From Marchantia polymorpha subsp. ruderalis (Eukaryota > Streptophyta > Marchantiopsida > Marchantiales > Marchantiaceae), in assembly GCA_037833965.1 (NCBI GenBank), contig AP031356.1:11306501-11370500 (forward strand): a stretch of 64,000 bases of DNA, given 5' to 3'. Shown in pieces: positions 25,539-36,711 of the stretch. Position 1 is the first letter of the stretch; every line of letters starts with the position of its first letter. The position numbers were made by a program, and so were the translations under genes. The notes beneath the pieces are model-generated. The model did not search any database. It was not told the origin of the DNA and saw only the letters and a list, made by a program, of their open reading frames with translations.

Positions 25539-26548
25539 CAGCCTCTCTAAATACGGAAAATACGTAAGCCGATTGCCGATTGAGAGTATTTCGTTTAACT
25601 AGAGAAACGAAGGAAGTCATTCAGCTAAAACTTTGAGGTGACATCTGATACATTCAACCAGGCAAGTTTTAGTAATTTGTCTCCTTGATTACCCAACTAA
25701 AACTTTGCGCTAAAACTTTGAGGTGACATCTGATACATTCAACCAGGCAAGTTTTAGTAATTTGTCTCCTTGATTACCCAACTAAAACTTTGCGCTGACA
25801 CCTAATGAATTCTACCAGGCAATTTTAGTATTTTGTCTCCTTTTAGTTTTGAAAACACTTAGAATTATTTGATATCTTTGTTAGATCTAGGTGACTTCCT
25901 AGAGAAACTAACTGAAATACTCAGCTAAAACTTTGCGATGACACCTGATGAATTCAACCAGGCAAGTTTTAGTATTTTGTCTCCTTGATTACTCAACTAA
26001 AACTTTGCGCTGACACCTAATGAATTCTACCAGGCAAGTTTTAGCATTTTGTCTCCTTGATTACCTCATTACATTTTTAGTTTTGAAAACACGGAAAATT
26101 TAACTAGTTCTAAAATATCAAGAATTTCTCAAACTTTCTTCGGAGCTAAAAGGACATAGAATAAATAATGAAAGAACACAAACAGCTTTTGGTTTTTGTA
26201 AAACTATAACATTACCAAGTCGATGTTCTTTGTTCACAAAAAACTATCGACCTAACAATCTGATTCCAAGTATTAAGAATAAATTTATTCAACTCATGCA
26301 GTGTTTCGGAGGATTAGTTTGACCATTTTAGAACACTGCAAAGGTGTGGAGAGTGATTTTTCAATGCTGAAATGGAAAAAGTCTATTCACACATAACAAC
26401 CATCTCTCTCTAAGATATATTACATTGCCGTCAAATTCCGCCAAAAACATAGAGAGATTTCTGTCAAGTTCCGTATATTCTGTATTTTGATTTGAGAATT
26501 GTCCTTATTTTGTTGAGATACGAAATCCGCCCTACATAGAGAGGCCTG
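25539..26548 (-). mobile_element. Non-autonomous hAT-type element, copy B (1010 bp)
   Basis: The ends are CAGCCTCTCTAAATACGG on the left and, inverted, CAGGCCTCTCTATGTAGGG on the right. Flanking octamers TTTATAAC (25531-25538) and TTCATAAC (26549-26556) give an 8-bp duplication with one mismatch. The minus strand is collinear with copy A at 14174-15159 over most of its length, apart from the internal minisatellite. No protein is encoded. The CAGGCCTC start is shared with the larger hAT element at 29152. Confidence 0.82.
25625..26069. repeat. Minisatellite with hairpin-forming units inside copy B
   Basis: Units beginning CTAAAACTTTG start at 25625, 25710, 25782, 25925 and 25997. The first 85-bp unit (25625-25709) is followed by an exact copy (25710-25794). 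Each unit has ACTAAAACTT or a close variant near one end and AAGTTTTAGT or a variant (CAATTTTAGT in the third) about 40 bases later, so most units can fold into a stem. A partial higher-order repeat is suggested by similar spacer sequences (AGAGAAAC...) before units 1 and 4. Confidence 0.85.
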
Positions 26549-26556
26549 TTCATAAC

Positions 26557-27965
26557 CCGTCCTTCTTGTTTCTGGAGAGTCTACCCCACACACCGTACTC
26601 CGCTGCACTTTTCTTTCTCTGATTCAATACGGTGCGGGGCACCTTTAGAATTTTTTTGGCCCGTAATAATTTTCTCATGCTCCACTGACCAATCTACTCT
26701 TCTTCTAGTACCTTCTGTTAGTAATTCTGTTCTCTGGCATCGTAACCTTCGGCCGGCCTGTATTCTCCGATCTCTTTACTTCAGTGCCGATCGATTCCTC
26801 AACAACCTTCAAAAGTTAGCCAATCAAGTCTAGCATTTCTTTACATACTCCAGGCACTCAGATCCGAGAGACGTGAGCTCTTCTTCTACAGACCGTATTT
26901 TTTGCACCGCAACCGTTGTGTCTTAATATACTATCTATTAGCTAAACAAACAAACGAGCCCTGTTTGTGAACTACTCAGTTGACGTCCCTGCGGTAGGTA
27001 GGCTAGAGGTGTTGTTGATAGTTTTCAGCCATTTTCAATCAGAATTTGTATATTAATTGAAAAGATATTTATTTTATTTCTTTTGGAAAATCTTGAAATA
27101 TGTACTCAGTTCTTAAAACAAGTAATCAAATCAATCCAGTTAAACTACGACAGGTTGATAGAGATCAAATGAAAAGACCTTTGAAATTGTTGTATATGTT
27201 TTCATACTTTACCATAGATTCTAGTGTTAAAAGTAGAGATAATTGCTTGATGGGATCACTAGGAAACTGAAATTACTTGATGTGACCCAATAGGTTTCAT
27301 TTTACCCGATGGGACCTACTGAACCACACATTGTCAGCGATGTTCCAATATTACAAGTTACACCATTGTGGATCCGTCGTTGGGCAAGAAGGAGTGCTCC
27401 TAGTGACGAGATTTACGTTGTCATTCATTCTGCATAACAGCGCAGAGAGACCAGACATGGTGGAGTTTATGAATGTTCTCACGGAGTCCCTTCTAATGGA
27501 AGACAAAATTGTAGAGCATCGGTAACACGCTGCTCACCCAACTGTCCCATACTCTGGGCAACTGAAGCTCAGAGGCTTTTACACCTACTTCTGACTTTTA
27601 CACATCGTCTAAGATTGACACTCATTCACCTTGGAACACAGACCAGATAGATATATCTTGCAGGGCAACGGATGTTAATCGATCTGTTGAGGCTGAGATT
27701 CCATATGTGATTGGCTTCAATTCAGATCTTAGCTCCAATTGTGATAGAAAACTTTTTTATATTATTATAATATTCAACTTTCAATGAGATCACATTGATT
27801 AGATCAAACAATGCTTTAAATTTTGCTCTATCTTCAATTCAATCCCTAATATTCAAATCAACTTAAATAAATTTAAGTTGATTTGAAAATTAAGATATTT
27901 GAAAAAATAATTGATTAACATTCAATAATCCTAAACTTCACATTCAACTGAGAATTTAGAATACT
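26557..27965. other. Intergenic DNA, no gene recognised
   Basis: AT-rich to mixed sequence with only short open frames, the longest of which (27331-27525, +) has no recognisable domain. No element ends were found. Confidence 0.45.
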
Positions 27966-27982
27966 AAAGATTGGGCGCAAAT

Positions 27983-28243
27983 CAGTCAAGACCTTTACTG
28001 GGCAATGAGCCGAAACTGAAATTGCAACGGAGCGCAAAGCAATCAAGACCTTGAGCGAGTGTTTCAGGGTAAGAGACAGCATGAGACGCTGAAAGTCCTA
28101 GTGGCATAGAGGAGCGCAAAGCAATCAAGACCTTGAGCGAGTGTTTCAGGGTAAGAGACAGCATGAGACGCTGAAAGTCCTAGTGGCATAGAGGTCCACT
28201 TGCGGCCCAAAGCAAAAACAGTCAAGACCTTTTTGGGGCAATC
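27983..28243. repeat. Satellite-like repeat, left of the copia insertion
   Basis: CAGTCAAGACCTTT(A/T)(C/T)TGGGCAA-like sequence recurs at 27983 and 28219. Inside lies a perfect 82-bp tandem duplication (28029-28110 and 28111-28192, starting GGAGCGCAAAGCAATCAAG). The right flank of the copia (43803 onwards) continues the repeat: CAATGAGTCAAAACTGGG, GCAAAGCAATCAAGA, GAGTGTTTTGGGG, ATAGAGGCC. Without the 82-bp duplication the basic unit is about 154 bp. Confidence 0.75.
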
Positions 28244-28490
28244 TGTTGAGGTTAACTCTGGTTAAGGAATAACCTCAGATTATAGCTATTTATGGCGTAT
28301 GTGTATATATATATATATATATATATCTTATATATATGTGCTTCTACTCTGAGTATGAGTTGTATTCAGTTGTCAGTAAACTCTCTCGCATGTTTCAGCC
28401 GTGGATGTAGTTCTTGAGGGTGAACCACATTATACGAGTGTCTATTGTGTTCATGCTTGACTTGGATGTGTTTCTTGGTTTTACGTTCAA
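28244..28490 (+). repeat. 5' LTR of the outer (+) copia
   Basis: Starts TGTTGAGGTTAACTCTGG and ends GTTTTACGTTCA(A). It includes an (AT)n microsatellite at about 28303-28336 that the 3' partner lacks. The exact 3' boundary is uncertain by one or two A residues. Confidence 0.85.
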
Positions 28491-28493
28491 AAT

Positions 28494-28505
28494 TGGTATC
28501 AGAGC
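28494..28505 (+). other. Primer binding site (initiator tRNA-Met)
   Basis: TGGTATCAGAGC, four bases after the LTR, is the standard plant copia primer binding site complementary to the 3' end of initiator tRNA-Met. Confidence 0.9.
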
Positions 28506-29151
28506 ATTTTTTTGATTTGGATTTTGAGATCGTTCTGATTTTGAGCTTTTGACAGTGCGTTGTGTTTGGGAGAGTTGTGATGAAAACTTTTGACAAATTT
28601 TAAGAGGTGACAGAAATCTGATGTTGCCATGTTTTTTGACGGAATTCTGTCACTGACGGTTTTTTGGAAGGTGTTTTTGATTGTAACAAGTTTTCTTTTG
28701 GTGACAGGTCTTTGAAAGTTTGTTCATATAATATGTCCAGGTTTTGGTTTGGTGTTTTTTCACTATAAATTTGCGAGCCCCTCTCAATGAATGCCTTATT
28801 GCATTACATTACACTTAGTCGCTTGGCATTCTGTCTACAGCGCATAAGAGTCTACGAGTAAAGAGTGATCGAGTGCAGAGATTTGCGCATAGATTGCGAG
28901 TAAAAGTCTACGAGTCTAGATTTCTGTGCAAGTAAGATCTCTGTTGCAAGCAAGAGTCTGCAAATGCAAGTGTAGATTGCATGTAACTGTCTTCGTGTGT
29001 ATTTATGTCTGTGTTTTTTTCACTTACACTGATTATACTGAAAGAGCAAGGATTACTTTGAAACAAGTTACAAGAAAGTTTGAAGTTGGGAAATCGAGCG
29101 GCTGCTCTTAGGGCTTTCCACGCAGCGGTGCAGGAGTGTTAGGGTTTAAAC

Positions 29152-31744
29152 CAGGCCTCATAAGTTTGTACATTTTCTAAAAATAGCTTTACATTTATAC
29201 AAATGAAGCTCCAAAAAATGTACAAACTAAGGTAGAGTGCGGTGAAGAGTCCTATAGAGAGTTAGACACATATGTGCTCCAATGCTAATATTCTGTAACG
29301 TCTGTCACGATCTTCGCCATGGATAAATTAAGTTAAAAACTGAATCCTGTCATTCATTCTTTTCAACGTCTCTTTCTCTCTTTCACTCTCACTCTGTCTT
29401 TCTTGGCCTTCTTGCGCTTCGTTTGCACTCCGTGGCCGTTGACTTAGATGTCTCACAAGAAGGCCTCTGCGCCGTTTCAGGCGTCGCACTCCTTAGAATT
29501 CGATGTTAAGGTGATTGCAAAGGATGCCCACGGCAAGGTGACATCCTGTCGATGCAAGTTTTGCGTCTTTGAAGGGCAAGACAAGGTGGAGACGAGTCCC
29601 AATTCCAATTCCACGCGCAAGCGCAAAAAACATTTTGATATAAAATATTGGTAGTCCTCGTTCATGTGTCATAAGTACCGCAATCATCACTCTACCCAAC
29701 ATCAAGAAAGCTGGCAACGCTATCAAAATCTGTGTGCCAAAGAGAAGATTACGTTCTTTGACGACAAGATCAAGATCCTCAACACTTTGCATTGATACAT
29801 GGACACTAAGAGCGACGTGGTGACGTGGCAGATCAATTCCAGTATCGTGGAGACGATCATTGGCGAGACGAGAGGCTCTTTCCAATGTCGATATCACGAT
29901 GACGATACTGATCCAGTCAATGTCATTCGTAAGGCGGCTGCGAAGAAGCAAAAGGAGAAGGAGAATGCGATGAAAATGTTCGTCAAGAAGCCGGCGGATG
30001 AAACCGCTGTGTACACGGTGGCCATCAATAACATTACGTGCTTCTGTTTGGCCCTAGATCATGTTTCGTCTTGCATGTCTTTTAGCCAAACAGCACACGC
30101 CATTCAGCACGCGAAGGATTGTACCAAGTCGGCCAAGTTGACTGGCATCAATGATCACATCGCGGGACAATACGTGCGCGTGATGGTCGCTACTTCTCTG
30201 CAGGAAATTTGTACCATGGTCAGTGACGATTTGGTCTAGGCCTTCTCCATGGCAGGTGACGGCAACACTCACCGAGGCCAGCCTTTCTTCAACTTACGCA
30301 TGTGCTTGTGTTTCCACGTTTTATTGATGAATCTTCACCTCGTCGTTGTTCCTTCCTTTGATCGCCACATTGCCGAAAACATGTTCATCAAGATCGTCAA
30401 GTTCATGGATGCATTGTATCCTGCATGGCGCTCCAAGTTGATCATGTCGACTGATGGCGAGAATATGATGACGGGACGACATTCAGGTCTTGTGACCCGC
30501 ATTGTGGCGCAGGCCAAGAACGAGGTGCTCCGCATATGGTGTGCTCCTCATCAAATCGACATCGTCGCAAAATTGACGGCTGGAGATATTGACGGTGGCG
30601 ATTGGATCAAATTCACATACTCCCTCTCAGTATTCCTCCACGCGCAAACCAACTTGATCATCAGCATGGGCCTGAAATGCCCCAAAAAGACAATTCGTTG
30701 GGTGCATCTAGGTCGGGTGCTGACGTTCTTCAAGTCCTATCGTCATTTGATCGTTGCCTACATCCAGAGTGATCAGCACATGCCGAGTGATGAGTGGTGG
30801 ATAATGACGTACGCGGTGTTGTCGACGATTGATGCTATCAACGTCATGTTTGCCCTATTACAGAGCAGGTCCTTGCTGATCGCGCAGCAAGAACAACACA
30901 TTCAGTCGCTTATCGGATCCCTCATTAGCATGTTCGCCATCGAGATCGTGGAACTCAACGTTGAGATAGACAAAGCCAACTTTGTCTCGCACAAATCGAT
31001 GCGCATAAGTTCCGATGAGATCGTCTCCCACGTTCTTGACCCAGGATCATTTTCTGATCAATGCTATGATCGCCTAACCGACCAAGGCAAGATCAAGATT
31101 GTGAAAGAGATCGGCAACTATGTGATGACCCTCGTGATGGATCTAATGAACGTCAAGGCTAAGCGTGACAATCAAAATTGAGCTCTAAATCGGGATGCAC
31201 CTCCAGTGGCCTCACTCCAACTCGTCAAAGTGCACCCCTTTGTGTTCATCAAGGAGATGCTCGACCTCTACCGCTCTCATCTTGATCTGTTCTGGAACCC
31301 TGAGAAAATTGACGACGTCGAGAAGGAGCATCGCGAGCTCTACAGCTTGTATGTGTTGGACGTCGCTGTCTGCCGTTCCATTGACAACACCAGTGTCACA
31401 TCATCATTTGATGATGCTTGGGATATCCTACCAAGCAGATTTTGCAACCTGCGTTGCTTCTCCGGTGGATTAGCGACGGTCTTCGCCAACAATACGTCCG
31501 TTGAGAGCGATTGCTCCATCTTAAAATGGGAGATGGATGAGTTCCGAACCTCTCTTATGCACTTGTCACTGGAGGAATCTTCCAAACTTAGTAACGCGAC
31601 CGGTTGGGCCTGAGTATAGATGCTTAAACGATCCAATACAAAATAGACATTCATCCTCACACATTGTACAAATGAGCCTTGGTTGTGTGCACAAACTAAG
31701 CTACTTTTGCTAATTTGTACAAATGTACAAACTTATGAGGTCTG
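29152..31744 (+). mobile_element. hAT-superfamily DNA transposon (2593 bp), decayed
   Basis: Terminal inverted repeats start CAG(G/A)CCTCATAAGTTTG and match at 23 of 24 positions. They are flanked by a perfect 8-bp duplication GTTTAAAC (29144-29151 and 31745-31752). CAG ends and an 8-bp duplication are typical of hAT elements. Internal TGTACAAATG repeats lie near both ends. The element sits in the leader of the outer copia and carries one transposase-like frame. Confidence 0.92.
29448..31613 (+). pseudogene. hAT-like transposase, one frame with four premature stops
   Basis: From the ATG at 29448 a single reading frame of about 720 codons runs to 31613 with no frameshift. It is interrupted by stops at 29652-29654 (TAG), 29793-29795 (TGA), 30237-30239 (TAG) and 31179-31181 (TGA). 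Each stop is one C-to-T or G-to-A transition from a sense codon. The N-terminal CxxC (CRCKFC) followed by CHKYRNHH suggests a BED-type zinc finger. The core contains STDGENMMTGRHSG, with a likely catalytic Asp, and WCAPHQID. The C-terminal region SVESDCSILKWEMDEFRTSL resembles the hAT dimerisation segment. From memory the closest relatives are hAT-like proteins described in oomycetes and some plants; this needs a search. It would have excised and inserted the element when intact. Confidence 0.8.
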
Positions 31745-31752
31745 GTTTAAAC

Positions 31753-32455
31753 CCTCCCCCCGCGCAGATTGCAAAGGTCACGGCCAAGGTCGCAAAGCGA
31801 ATCTCCGAGCGGCGAGTATCAACCCCCATTAGAGTAGTAACCTCGAGCGGAGTAGATCCATCATCCCCCAGCCCCCAAATCACCTTGTACGCAAGTCTTC
31901 TTTCCGACTTTGGATCTACTAGATTGTGCAGTTAGAATCTTCCGGCAAAGAACGGCGGCCTTTTCGCGGAGTCAATAGTGCCCTTTCCTCCCCACCCTGC
32001 GGAGTCAGGTGACTTCGCGCAGTGTTTTTTTGACGTGATCACATTGTACCACACTCAATGCGACGTGGTTGCAATCGACTTGATAGTAGTCAGTCGTGGT
32101 TACTGTCAACGTGGTAGCAGTCAGACGTGATCAGTGTGTACCACAGTTGCTGTCGACGTGGTAGCAGTCGTGGCGGACGTGATCAAGACTCACGCAGTCG
32201 CGGTTTTTGTGAACGTGGTCGGTGCATACGTGATCCAAGCAAACGCAGTTGTGATAAGTAGAAACTTGGTCCACTGTGGTCTTGACGGTGACGGCCCTAA
32301 CGGTAACGGTATAGGTCGCCGGCGACGGTGGTCACGGACAACGTTAATTGCGGATGACGGATATTGCCGTCAAGGACGACGGTGGTTGCGGGCGGAATTC
32401 AAGCACATGCGTGCAGTTCAAGCTTGACTGATTTTGTCTTGAAGCTTGTGATTCT
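31753..32455 (+). other. Leader segment of the outer (+) copia with ACGTGG/ACGTGA repeats
   Basis: Non-coding segment between the hAT and the inverted copia. It parallels the leader of the inverted copia (reverse strand of about 37740-37960). ACGTGG occurs at 32063, 32109, 32156 and 32213, and ACGTGA at about 32125, 32177 and 32228, within GACGTGGTAGCAGTC-like repeats. Confidence 0.55.
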
Positions 32456-32718
32456 TGTAACGCTAAAACTTAGGAGCACTCATCATTCAGTCACACCGAC
32501 ATCAGAGTATAACGTGGTTCACCCTCAAGGGCTACGTCCACGGAGAAAATAGCACTAGAGAATTTACTGCTTGAATGCTTGAAGTGATAATCTTCTGATC
32601 ACCCTCAAGATATATATACCCGAGGTAGTCAACTACTTTAAGCTATTAATAGCTACATATGTGGTTAACCTTAGTATAATAACCTCAGTTAACTTTGTAA
32701 CTAGAGTTAACTTCAACA
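32456..32718 (-). repeat. 3' LTR of the inverted copia
   Basis: On the minus strand it starts TGTTGAAGTTAACTCTAG and ends GTTTTAGCGTTACA. It is preceded by the purine tract TAAGGGGAAGAT (32719-32730). Confidence 0.9.
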
Positions 32719-32754
32719 ATCTTCCCCTTAACTCGTGTTAAGGAGTCTCAGTAA

Positions 32755-33460
32755 CCTCTCTAACCTATATTATTACTCAGCGGAAAGTTCTAGACAGGAT
32801 TCTGACTGAAGGTCTCTCTTTAGAACCAGAGTTAACTAGAACTAATCCGTAGCCATTACAGGATAGAGTAATAATATATAGAGGTAATTCAACAATTTCA
32901 CCTTAATTCACGTCAAGGAATTTCAGTCACCTCTCTAACCTATATTATTACTCTCATATCAAGACAGAGTAATAATATATAGAGGTAACTCAACAATCTC
33001 ACATTAACTACCGTCAAGGAATTTCAGTCATCTCTCTAACCTACATTATTACTCTCATATCAAGATAAAGTAATAATATACATAAGTAACTCAACAATCT
33101 CACCTTAACTCATGTCAAGGAATTTTAGTCACCTCTCTCACCTATATTATTACTTTCATACAAAGATAGAGTAATAATATACAGAGATAACTCAACAACC
33201 TCACCTTAACTCATGTCAAGGAATTTTAGTCACCTCTCTAACCTATATTATTACTTTCATACGAAGATAGAGTAATAATATACAGAGATAACTCAACAAC
33301 CTCACCTTAACTCATGTTAAGGAATTTCAGTCAACTCTCTAAACCTATATTGTTACTCCGCGGGAAGTTCTAGATGGAAGCCTATCACAAGGTCCCTTTT
33401 TATACGAGAGTTAACTAAAACTAAGCTGTTGCCATACGAGGATAGAGTAACATTATACAG
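32755..33460 (-). repeat. Tandem array with stem-forming units upstream of the 3' LTR
   Basis: CCTCTCTAACC-type starts occur at 32755, 32930, 33031, 33132, 33233 and 33334; the last four intervals are exactly 101 bp. Most units contain TATATTATTACTCT or a close variant and its complement AGAGTAATAATATA about 11 bases apart. The first and last units are longer and enclose a core with GTTCTAGA and AACTAA(T/G)C. The outer + copia has two long-type units at the equivalent place (about 43250-43510), so the short units look like internally deleted, amplified derivatives. Confidence 0.85.
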
Positions 33461-33466
33461 AGGTAA

Positions 33467-36400
33467 CTAAGAATCATATCTCTTGTGCTCCCTATGCACA
33501 ACTTGCATAGTAGCACAGTGTCGCCTGAAACTCTCCAAAGGAATAAGTTTGGTCAATGCATCAGCTGGATTGATTTTAACGTCAATCTTGACTAGCTCAA
33601 TTGTTTTATCAGACACTGCTTGTCTAATAAAGTGATACCTGATGTCGATGTGCTTCACTCTGCTGTCCATGACTTGGTTCGCAGCCAAATGTAACGCACT
33701 CTGGCTATCACAATGAAGATTGACCATGCCTTGTGTTAGTCCCATCTTCATGATAAGTTTATCCAACCAAATAGCTTCCTTTGCCGCTTCAGCTGCTGTC
33801 ACGTACTCAGCTTCTGTTGTTAACTGAGCTACACACTTCTGCAAGGTAGATCTCCAACTGATGCTTCCGCCGCCAAGTGTAAACACATATCCAGTTGTAG
33901 ATCTCCTTTTGTCTAAAACTTGTCCATAGTCAGCATCAACGTAGCCAAACAAGGACTTGGCATTGTCTAACAAACCATCAAACAATAAGTCATAATCCAC
34001 AGTACTCTTCAGATATCTTAGAATCCATTTCACTACTTCCCAGTGAACTTTCCATGGATTTGAAATGTACCTGCTCAACTTTCCCATTGCTAGAGCAATA
34101 TCAGGCCTAGTGCACACTATTAAATACATGAGGCTGCCTACAGCTTGTTCATAGGGAACACATGACATTCTTCCCTATTTCACAGCATTTGTAGGACATT
34201 GGGCTACGGAGAGTTTAAAATGTGCCGGCAGAGGAGTCCATACTCCTTTCGAATCGGCCATGTTGAACCTATCAAGTATACAGCGAACATACTTGCCCTG
34301 ACTCAGCCATAACTTCTTCTGTTCAAAATTTCTATAAATATCCATGCATAGTATCCTTCTTGACTCCCCCATATCCTTCATCTTAAATGCAAACTTCAGC
34401 TGGCTCTTGCATTCATCGATATCGGATTGGTTTTTTGCCAAGATAAGCATGTCGTCAATGTAGAAAACTTAAATGATGAGATTGAAAGTCTCATCGTTCA
34501 CCTTCTTCATATAGACACAAGGATCATACATGCTTCGTAGAAAATCTTGTGCCTTCAAAAACTCATCAAAACGTGTATTTCACTGCCTAGGAGCTTGCTT
34601 TAGTCCATACAATGATTTCAATAATCTACAGACCCACCTCTGCTGGCCTTTGACCTCAAAGCCAATTGGTTGTCTCATGTAGATCTCCTCCTCTAAATAT
34701 CCATAAAGAAAAGCTATAACCACATACATCTGATCCATAACAAGACTCAATGTTGCGGCCAGTGCACATACCAGACGAATTGTAGCGTATTCTGCTACAG
34801 GCAAAAAAACTTCGTTATAATCCACACCCTTTTCTTGTGTGAAACCTCTATCCACCAATCTAGCTTTGAAGATTCTTGCCTCATCTCCTGTTGGATTGTC
34901 TTTAAGCTTGTACAGCCACTTGGAGTCAATCACTGTCTGATCTTTAGGAAGCTCAACCAACTCCCAAGTCTTCTTGTCAATTAGTGACTGCATCTCCCGC
35001 TCCATAGCAGCATTCCATTCAAGCTTGTTGACCAAAGTTTGAGCTTCTCTATATGAAGAAGGTTCACCTTCTTCCAAGATCAACGCCATACCATCCTCAT
35101 CTTCAAAATCAAGGTCACGATCTTTGAGAATAGATGAGTTGGACCATACACCAAATCTCTCAAGCGCTATACTAGATAGTTGTGATCTCCTAGTAAACGT
35201 TTCCATTTGATCTCTCTCGTCTAATATTGTTGCAATATGCTCATCAACAATAGCCTGCTCTTTTAGTTCTTGTTCCTCAAGAACTTGCTCCACATGTATC
35301 GGTGCTTCTTCATGTGACGGATCATAAGTGATAGAATGATCAAACTCCTCCACAACAATATCCGTGAGTAAAGATTTTCCCTTGTTAGCCTCCACATTCT
35401 CCCCCTCTTTCAATAAGCCAGGCTCATTGAAATAAACATCTCTACTAACAACCACCTTCCTAGCAACTGGATCCCATAGCCTGTAACCTTTCACGCCGCT
35501 AGCATATCCAAGAAAACAACATTTCTTGGATGTAGGATCTAATTTTGTCCTTTGCTCCTTAGGTTTAAGAGGATAAGCAGTACAATCAAAAATTCTCAAG
35601 CGACTATAATCTGCCATCCGTTTATGGTTCAGTTCAAACGGTGTTGAGAAATTGATTGCACTAGAAGGAGAAAAGTTTACCAAATAAATTGCGGTGTTGA
35701 CAGCTTCGGCCTAAAATTCTCCTAGTAAACCGGATTCGCTTAGCATACTCCACACCTTCTCCAACATTGTGCGATTGAGTCGTCTAGAAACAACATTTTG
35801 TTGCGGAGTATAAACCGTCGTGAAATGGCGAGTAATCCCCTACTTTGTACAATACCTATGAAATTCTTCACTAGTATACTCGCCACCATTATCGGATTGC
35901 AAATGTTTCACTTTGTGTCCAGTCTGAGTCTCAACTTGTATGCGTCAACTTTTGAAGGTTGAAAACACCTCAGACTTGTGGGTAAGAAATTATACCCACA
36001 CATACCTGGAGTAATCATCTATAAAGGGGACATAGTACAACTTTCCTGACTGTGAGGCAACAGGAGAGGGTCCCCACACGTCACTATGTACATACTCCAG
36101 TATCTCCTTGGAACTATGAGTTCCAACACCAAAAGTTTTCCTATGTTGTTTTTCCATTATGTAATGTTCACAAAATGACATGTCAACTTTACCCAAACCG
36201 GGTAATACCTTTTTCTCATCAAGAAGAGACATGTATCGATCAATCATATGGTCTAATCTGGAATGCCATACATGAGACATCTCATTGCGAGATTTGGTTA
36301 AGTGAACTTCGCCACAAATAGTGATGCCCTCTAACAAGTACAGATTATTATGCTTGTATCCCCGAAGAATAACCTTCTTATCACATGATCTGACATCTAA

Positions 36401-36711
36401 CACGCCTGTCTAGAACTCCATTCTAAGCCGTGTGAGTTCAACACTCCAAAAGAGATCAAGTTCTTTCTCATGTTAGGTATAAATCTAACATGGTTCAACG
36501 TACGGTTGACACCATCAAACATGCGGATCTTTACAGATCCAACACCCTCAATTCTATAGGGTTGGTCATTCCCCATAATAACTGAACCGTTTGATACAGA
36601 GAAAGTACAAATGAACTCTCTAATGTAACAAATGTGATAAGAACAAACAATGTCCAGAATCCATACATCACCAACAACTTGCGGTGAATTGCAGAGCGCA
36701 TACCTCTAGCC
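33467..36711 (-). pseudogene. copia pol relic (protease, integrase, RT, RNase H) with several stops
   Basis: Reading from 36711 down: a protease region (DVWILD type), then the GAG-pre-integrase and integrase finger with WHSRLDH and FCEHY. The latter has Tyr where a zinc-binding Cys is expected. Next are VHSDVWGP and FIDDYSRY, two integrase acidic positions. A 367-codon frame (34580-35683) carries the integrase C-terminus and reverse transcriptase up to LLKSLYGLKQAPRQ, where the expected Trp codon is a stop. The RT motif YIDDM follows near 34460, also after a stop. RNase H (33467-34168) retains DADY, TEAEYV and LHCDSQSALHLA. At least four stops or shifts interrupt pol, so the element cannot make a complete polyprotein. 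Confidence 0.9.

Noticed and set aside
25625-26069. CRISPR-like array
   Set aside because: Units are contiguous minisatellite copies within a plant transposon, without unique spacers.
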